Assembly (NCBI GenBank): GCA_030642335.1
Contig: DAOWNX010000015.1
Span: 1-9,838 of the forward strand
Direction of reading: 5' to 3'
DNA: 9,838 nucleotides
From: Caldisericota bacterium
GTDB taxonomy: Bacteria > Caldisericota > Caldisericia > Caldisericales > Caldisericaceae
The notes under the pieces were generated by a model. That model was not told the origin of the DNA. It saw only the letters and a list, made by a program, of their open reading frames with translations, and searched no databases. The translations under genes and the position numbers were made by a program. Below are positions 6,318 through 9,838 of this stretch, piece by piece (positions within the stretch are counted from its first letter, which is position 1; each line of letters starts with the position of its first letter).

Positions 6318-7721
6318 ATGAGAGAAATTAAAGAACACCCGGTTCTACATTTCAAAAAACAGGAAAAAATTCATTTTGTATTTGAAGGTAAAGAAATGGA
6401 AGCATATCAAAATGAAACCGTTGCAATGGCATTATATCGTAACGGTTTGAATGTATTCTCTAAAAGCACTAAGCTCCACAGGCCAAGAGGAATGTTCTGC
6501 GCAATAGGAAAATGCTCATCCTGTATGATGAGAGTAAACGGCATACCCAACATAAAAACCTGCATTCTTCCTGTAAAAGAAGGAATGATTGTTGAAAGAC
6601 AAGATGGAATGGGAGAAAAACCGGATAGAATTGAACATTTCCCGCCTCCAATTGAAATAAATAGAGACATAGTCGTTATTGGAGGAGGACCAGCAGGCTT
6701 AAGTGCTGCAATTACGTTTAAAAAATATGGAGTGTCGCCACTAATCGTCGAACAAAATCCACTTCTTGGTGGACAACTTATCAAGCAAACACATAAATTT
6801 TTTGGTTCGGAAAGAGAGAAAGCAGGAACAAGAGGCATAAAAATCGCATCCGAAATGATTAACATGATCAAAAAGGAAAATATTGAAAATTTTGTAAGCA
6901 GTACTGTATTCGGCTTCTATCCCCCTAATACAATTGGTGTATTCAAAAAAAATCAATTTGTAAAAATTAAAAGTAAATATTTCATATTTGCTACAGGAGC
7001 CGCAGAGAAAATGATACCATTTCCAGGAAATGATATTCCGGGAGTATTCGGTGCAGGTGCAGCACAAACATTAATGAATGTCTTCGGCATAAAACCAGGA
7101 AAATCCATATTGATGATAGGAGCAGGAAATGTTGGCTTAATTGTTTCATATCAGATGCTTCAGGCTGGCATCAACGTAAAAGGAGTAATAGAAGCTCTGC
7201 CTAGCATCGGGGGATACTTCGTACATGCAGCAAAACTCAGACGCTTTAATGTGCCAATCCTTACCAGCACAACGATTAAAGAAGTAAACGGAAACAAACA
7301 TGTCGAGCAAGCAATAACAGTAGGCCTCGATAAAAAATTCAATGAAATACCCGGCACAGAAAAAACATGGGATGTGGATACAGTATGTCTCTCTACGGGC
7401 CTTATACCATCAGTGACATTGCTTGCACAAGCAGGATGCCAATTAAAGTACGTGCCCACCCTTGGCGGGTACGTACCAATAAGAAATAGATTTCTTGAAA
7501 CATCTCTTAAAAATACATTTGTAGCAGGAGACATTGACGGAATAGAAGAAGCATCAACCGCTATGATAGAAGGAACAACTGCTGCATACTCAGTGCTCAT
7601 TAAAATGGGAAAAGATGCAACAAAAGAAAGAGAATCTTCTATAAAAGAATTGAACATATTACGAAGCGGGTCTTTCGGAAAAAAAATAAGAGAAGGACTG
7701 AAAGAGGTACAATATGAGTAA
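6318..7721 (+). CDS. [2Fe-2S]/FAD/NAD(P)-binding alpha subunit of a multi-subunit amino-acid dehydrogenase
   Basis: This 467-residue protein fuses two modules. Residues 18-95 form a Fer2_4 ferredoxin-like domain with four ligands, Cys61-x4-Cys66-x2-Cys69-x12-Cys82. Residues 115-460 form a two-dinucleotide flavoprotein of the HcnB/opine oxidase/sarcosine oxidase alpha type: FAD-binding GGGPAG (122-127), GGQL (151-154), ATGA (225-228), NAD(P)-site GAGNVG (268-273) and closing GD (404-405). In such complexes this subunit passes electrons between NAD(P)H or a dye acceptor and the substrate-oxidising subunit. Unlike HcnB and OoxA, which end in a BFD-type iron-sulfur domain, this protein stops after the flavin fold; the BFD domain is encoded separately two genes on. 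The start is preceded by AAGGAAAG. It overlaps the next gene by eight bases. Proline dehydrogenase alpha (PdhA-like) is the closest role. Confidence 0.85.
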   Translation: MREIKEHPVLHFKKQEKIHFVFEGKEMEAYQNETVAMALYRNGLNVFSKSTKLHRPRGMFCAIGKCSSCMMRVNGIPNIKTCILPVKEGMIVERQDGMGEKPDRIEHFPPPIEINRDIVVIGGGPAGLSAAITFKKYGVSPLIVEQNPLLGGQLIKQTHKFFGSEREKAGTRGIKIASEMINMIKKENIENFVSSTVFGFYPPNTIGVFKKNQFVKIKSKYFIFATGAAEKMIPFPGNDIPGVFGAGAAQTLMNVFGIKPGKSILMIGAGNVGLIVSYQMLQAGINVKGVIEALPSIGGYFVHAAKLRRFNVPILTSTTIKEVNGNKHVEQAITVGLDKKFNEIPGTEKTWDVDTVCLSTGLIPSVTLLAQAGCQLKYVPTLGGYVPIRNRFLETSLKNTFVAGDIDGIEEASTAMIEGTTAAYSVLIKMGKDATKERESSIKELNILRSGSFGKKIREGLKEVQYE

Positions 7722-8208
7722 TTTTTTAAAGACAGGATTCTTGAAAACAGAGGATATAAAAGAAAATTTTCCATCAGTGGAAAGAATCAAAAAAAAACCT
7801 GTTGCTATCATTGAATGCCCACAAGAAATTCCGTGTAACCCCTGCGTCACATCCTGCACAGTACACGCAGTCTCAATGAAAACAATCAATAGCATTCCCG
7901 ATATAGATTTTAATAAATGTATTGGCTGCGGAAACTGCATCAAAATTTGCCCGGGACTTGCAATCTTTCTTATAAACATAAAAGATGGAAATGGGGTAGT
8001 AAGCTTGCCATATGAAATGCTACCGACACCAAAAAAGGGAGAAAAAGTTAATCTCTTAAATAGAAAAGGCGAAAAAATAGGAAAAGGAACGGTAACAAAA
8101 ATTATCCTGCCAGAAAAAGACACAAGTGCTGCAATAATCACAGTACAGTTTAACGATCCAGAACTTGTGTATGAAGTAAGAAATATCGAGGTGCAAAATG
8201 AAGGATGA
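7714..8208 (+). CDS. Ferredoxin-like subunit with two [4Fe-4S] motifs and a C-terminal beta domain
   Basis: This 164-residue cytoplasmic protein carries eight cysteines in two sets: Cys35, 41, 44, 48 and Cys69, 72, 75, 79. The second set is the classical CxxCxxCxxxCP ferredoxin motif. The first has five residues between its first two cysteines where two are usual. Two [4Fe-4S] clusters are expected. Residues about 97-160 (KKGEKVNLLNRKGEKIGKG onward) look beta-rich with no metal ligands and may bind the partner subunits. It overlaps the alpha gene by 8 nt and the next gene by 11 nt, with ribosome binding sites inside the upstream coding regions. Such a subunit fits the electron-transfer gamma component of four-subunit proline dehydrogenases. 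Confidence 0.82.
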   Translation: MSNFLKTGFLKTEDIKENFPSVERIKKKPVAIIECPQEIPCNPCVTSCTVHAVSMKTINSIPDIDFNKCIGCGNCIKICPGLAIFLINIKDGNGVVSLPYEMLPTPKKGEKVNLLNRKGEKIGKGTVTKIILPEKDTSAAIITVQFNDPELVYEVRNIEVQNEG

Positions 8209-8470
8209 AGAAATTATTATCTGCAGATGCGAAGATATTACATTAAAAGAAATAAAAGATGCAATCCATAAAGGGTACAAAGATATTGAATCGCTACGAA
8301 AATATTTACAACTAAGCACAGGGCCTTGCCAGGGAAAAACATGCATTCCTCTAACGGAAAAAATTCTTGCACAAGAATTAAAAAAAAGAATTGATGAAAT
8401 AGAAATGCCTACAACACGTCCACCTGAAACTCCTGTACCATTCGGAATATTTGCAAAGGTAAAGAAATGA
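8198..8470 (+). CDS. Stand-alone BFD-like [2Fe-2S]-binding subunit
   Basis: This 90-residue protein is almost entirely a bacterioferritin-associated-ferredoxin-type domain. The four ligands are Cys9-x-Cys11 in ICRCEDIT and Cys44-x4-Cys49 in GPCQGKTC, separated by a helical stretch (16-38). This fold holds one [2Fe-2S] cluster and usually occurs at the C-terminus of HcnB-like flavoproteins. Here it is an independent gene within the same operon, so it probably docks on the alpha subunit. The tail (71-90) is proline-rich (TTRPPETPVPFG). A GAGGTG ribosome binding site lies inside the preceding gene, and its stop overlaps the start of the DAO-family gene (ATGA). It matches the small delta-type subunit expected in heterotetrameric dye-linked dehydrogenases. 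Confidence 0.87.
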   Translation: MKDEEIIICRCEDITLKEIKDAIHKGYKDIESLRKYLQLSTGPCQGKTCIPLTEKILAQELKKRIDEIEMPTTRPPETPVPFGIFAKVKK

Positions 8471-9600
8471 AAAATCGTGACATTGTAATCATCGGGGGAG
8501 GCATTACAGGACTTGCCACCGCATACTACCTTGTTAAATCTGGCATTAAAAATATCTCTATCCTTGAAAAATCCTACTTGGGATCAGGATCCACAGGAAG
8601 ATGTGGCTCAGGCATACGACAACAATTTACAACAAAAGAACATATCGTTTTAATGAAGGAAAGCGTAAAGCTCTGGAAAGAATGGAATAATGACCTTCCA
8701 ATACCCATTCATTTTGAACAAGGTGGTTACCTATGGCTTTTAAGCAACAAGAAAGAACTTGCTCAGCATAAAGAATACGTAAAATACCAAAATACATTTG
8801 GTATAGAAAGTGTTATTATATCAACGAAAGAAACAAAAGAAATTATACCAGATTTAAACACAGACGATATAGTTGGAGCAAGTTGGTGTCATACAGATGG
8901 AAGCGCATATCCTTTTGACGTAATAAATGCACTACAAATGTTTCTTAAAGAGAGAAAAGTAGAAATAAATACATTTGAAGAAGTAAATGAAATCCATGCA
9001 AAAAATGATAAAATTCAAGAAGTAGTTACCACTAAAGACAAATATACAACGAATACTGTAATAAACGGTGCTGGATACGGAGCAAAATATATAGGGCAAT
9101 TAGCCGGATTAAACCTTCCATTGCAACCATACAGACATCAAATTGCAGCTAGTGAACCTTTGCGTAATTTTTTAGGCCCAATGGTTGTAAAAGACGAACT
9201 CTATTTTTTACAAACCCACAGAGGAAGAATTATAGGCGGAACAGACTTAAAAGAACCCTCACTATCAAATCTGAACTCGACGTTAAACTTCCTTGAAGAG
9301 TATTCAAAACAAATTACAAGTGTTTTACCAATTCTTTCTTCGGTAAATATAATGAAGCAATGGGCAGGATATTATATAATAACACCTGATCGTCATCCAA
9401 TATTAGGGCCAACAAAAATAAATGGATTCATACTGGGATGTGGATATTCTGGGCATGGTTTCATGTTAGGCCCAGTTGTAGGTAAGCTTCTTGCATCACT
9501 TATAGTTCACAAAAATATGTATATACGTGAAGCAAACAATCTCACTTTAGAGCGTTTTAAAACAGGAAAACTTATCCAGGAAAGAGCAGTAATTGGATAA
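8467..9600 (+). CDS. DAO-family FAD-dependent oxidoreductase, catalytic beta subunit (proline/sarcosine dehydrogenase-like)
   Basis: This 377-residue flavoprotein belongs to the D-amino-acid oxidase/glycine oxidase superfamily. It has the N-terminal GGGITG dinucleotide loop (10-15) with Glu34 at the end of the second strand, a GSGSTGRCGSGIRQQF segment (39-54) typical of sarcosine oxidase beta and proline dehydrogenase beta subunits, PDRHPILG (307-314), and GYSGHGFMLGP (326-336) closing over the flavin. It should oxidise the C-N bond of an amino or imino acid and pass electrons to the other subunits. No signal peptide is present, so it is cytoplasmic. Its ATG overlaps the previous stop, making it the last of four coupled genes. 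The substrate is undetermined: L-proline is favoured by operon composition; sarcosine, glycine or D-amino acids remain possible. Confidence 0.87.
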   Translation: MKNRDIVIIGGGITGLATAYYLVKSGIKNISILEKSYLGSGSTGRCGSGIRQQFTTKEHIVLMKESVKLWKEWNNDLPIPIHFEQGGYLWLLSNKKELAQHKEYVKYQNTFGIESVIISTKETKEIIPDLNTDDIVGASWCHTDGSAYPFDVINALQMFLKERKVEINTFEEVNEIHAKNDKIQEVVTTKDKYTTNTVINGAGYGAKYIGQLAGLNLPLQPYRHQIAASEPLRNFLGPMVVKDELYFLQTHRGRIIGGTDLKEPSLSNLNSTLNFLEEYSKQITSVLPILSSVNIMKQWAGYYIITPDRHPILGPTKINGFILGCGYSGHGFMLGPVVGKLLASLIVHKNMYIREANNLTLERFKTGKLIQERAVIG

Positions 9601-9615
9601 ATACACAAAAAAGTA

Positions 9616-9622
9616 AAAGGAG
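9616..9622 (+). promoter_or_regulatory. Shine-Dalgarno-like AAAGGAG unusually far from the flavodoxin start
   Basis: This good anti-16S match lies 25 nt before the ATG at 9648, well beyond the usual 5-10 nt. No ATG, GTG or TTG occurs in that frame between them; only ATA codons (9624, 9636) do. It may be a decoy, or the start may be non-standard. Confidence 0.35.
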
Positions 9623-9647
9623 AATATATAGAGCCATAACCTATCCC

Positions 9648-9838
9648 ATGAAAACACTTATTATTTATGTTTCAATGCATCACGGCAATACCAAAAAAAT
9701 TGTCGAAGCAATGGCTGAAGTTCTAAACGCAGATATAACAAAATTATCCGAGGTCAAAGCAAATATTCTCAAGCGCTATGACCTTATTGGATTTGGTTCA
9801 GGTATCTACTACGGAAAACACTCCGAGGAATTGTTAAA
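9648..9838 (+). CDS. Flavodoxin-family protein (N-terminal part; runs off the right edge)
   Basis: Sixty-three complete codons are present and the frame is open to the edge. The opening KTLIIYVSMHHGNTKKI (2-18) is the first beta strand and FMN-phosphate loop of a flavodoxin (Ser9-x-x-x-Gly13-Asn-Thr). YDLIGFGSGIYYGKHSEEL (about 44-62) gives the third strand and the loop that flanks the isoalloxazine ring. A soluble FMN protein carrying low-potential electrons is expected. It follows the dehydrogenase operon by 47 bp on the same strand with no visible terminator, so it may be co-transcribed and serve as its electron partner. The ATG is chosen because the protein begins directly at strand one; the only ribosome binding site candidate is poorly spaced. 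A larger flavodoxin-domain protein cannot be excluded. Confidence 0.85.
   Translation, partial: MKTLIIYVSMHHGNTKKIVEAMAEVLNADITKLSEVKANILKRYDLIGFGSGIYYGKHSEELL

Noticed and set aside
6318..7721. Thioredoxin reductase or NADH:nitrite reductase assignment for the alpha subunit
   Set aside because: No CxxC redox pair lies between the dinucleotide sites, and the N-terminal [2Fe-2S] domain is specific to the HcnA/OoxA/sarcosine oxidase group.
7160..8141. Long minus-strand open frames (204 and 160 codons) across the dehydrogenase genes
   Set aside because: They overlap two genes with clear cofactor motifs and show no family features of their own.
6318..9600. Calling the operon hydrogen cyanide synthase (hcnABC)
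   Set aside because: Hcn operons have three genes with the BFD domain fused to HcnB and no two-cluster ferredoxin subunit. The four-gene layout here fits proline-dehydrogenase-type complexes better.
1..9838. Search for CRISPR repeats, insertion-sequence ends, tRNA genes and phage genes
   Set aside because: No spaced direct repeats, terminal inverted repeats with a transposase, tRNA cloverleaf or phage-like gene was found.

Overview
The window is AT-rich, densely packed bacterial DNA with no mobile elements, tRNA or rRNA genes, or CRISPR repeats. A CIRCE-controlled groES-groEL operon and a divergent tsaE gene show that it is bacterial. The iron-sulfur/flavin enzymes, the low GC content and short AT-rich gaps fit an anaerobic, possibly thermophilic, low-GC lineage (Caldisericota, Dictyoglomota or Firmicutes-like). 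That placement is inference; no marker here settles it.

Layout. 1-388 (-): 5' part of tsaE (tRNA t6A synthesis), running off the left edge. 389-685: divergent control region with a sigma-70-type promoter and a perfect CIRCE operator. 686-2604 (+): groES and groEL, closed by a strong intrinsic terminator at 2621-2651. 2652-2884: gap with a promoter at its right end. 2888-4038 (+): a membrane-anchored SDH/SppA-type Clp-fold serine protease, translationally coupled to a small DUF2892 membrane protein. 4070-4696 (-): a GNAT acetyltransferase. 4716-6250 (+): a small zincin metallopeptidase coupled to an exported DUF4015 putative glycoside hydrolase. The 19-bp gap between the acetyltransferase and the metallopeptidase contains one palindromic -10 box that seems to serve both directions, leaving both mRNAs essentially leaderless.

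6318-9600 (+): four overlapping genes that look like one multi-subunit flavin/iron-sulfur dehydrogenase. They encode a [2Fe-2S]+FAD/NAD(P) subunit, a subunit with two [4Fe-4S] motifs, a stand-alone BFD-type [2Fe-2S] subunit and a DAO-family FAD subunit. Composition and subunit sizes resemble the heterotetrameric dye-linked L-proline dehydrogenases of Thermococcales and, more distantly, sarcosine oxidase, opine oxidase and HCN synthase. The natural picture is that the DAO subunit oxidises an amino or imino acid and electrons pass through the iron-sulfur subunits to the NAD(P)/FAD subunit or a carrier. The substrate cannot be read from the sequence. A truncated flavodoxin gene starts 47 bp downstream (9648 to the right edge) and could be an electron partner.

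The most interesting points are the split four-subunit dehydrogenase, the shared leaderless divergent promoter at 4697-4715, and the GroEL tail without Gly-Gly-Met repeats.
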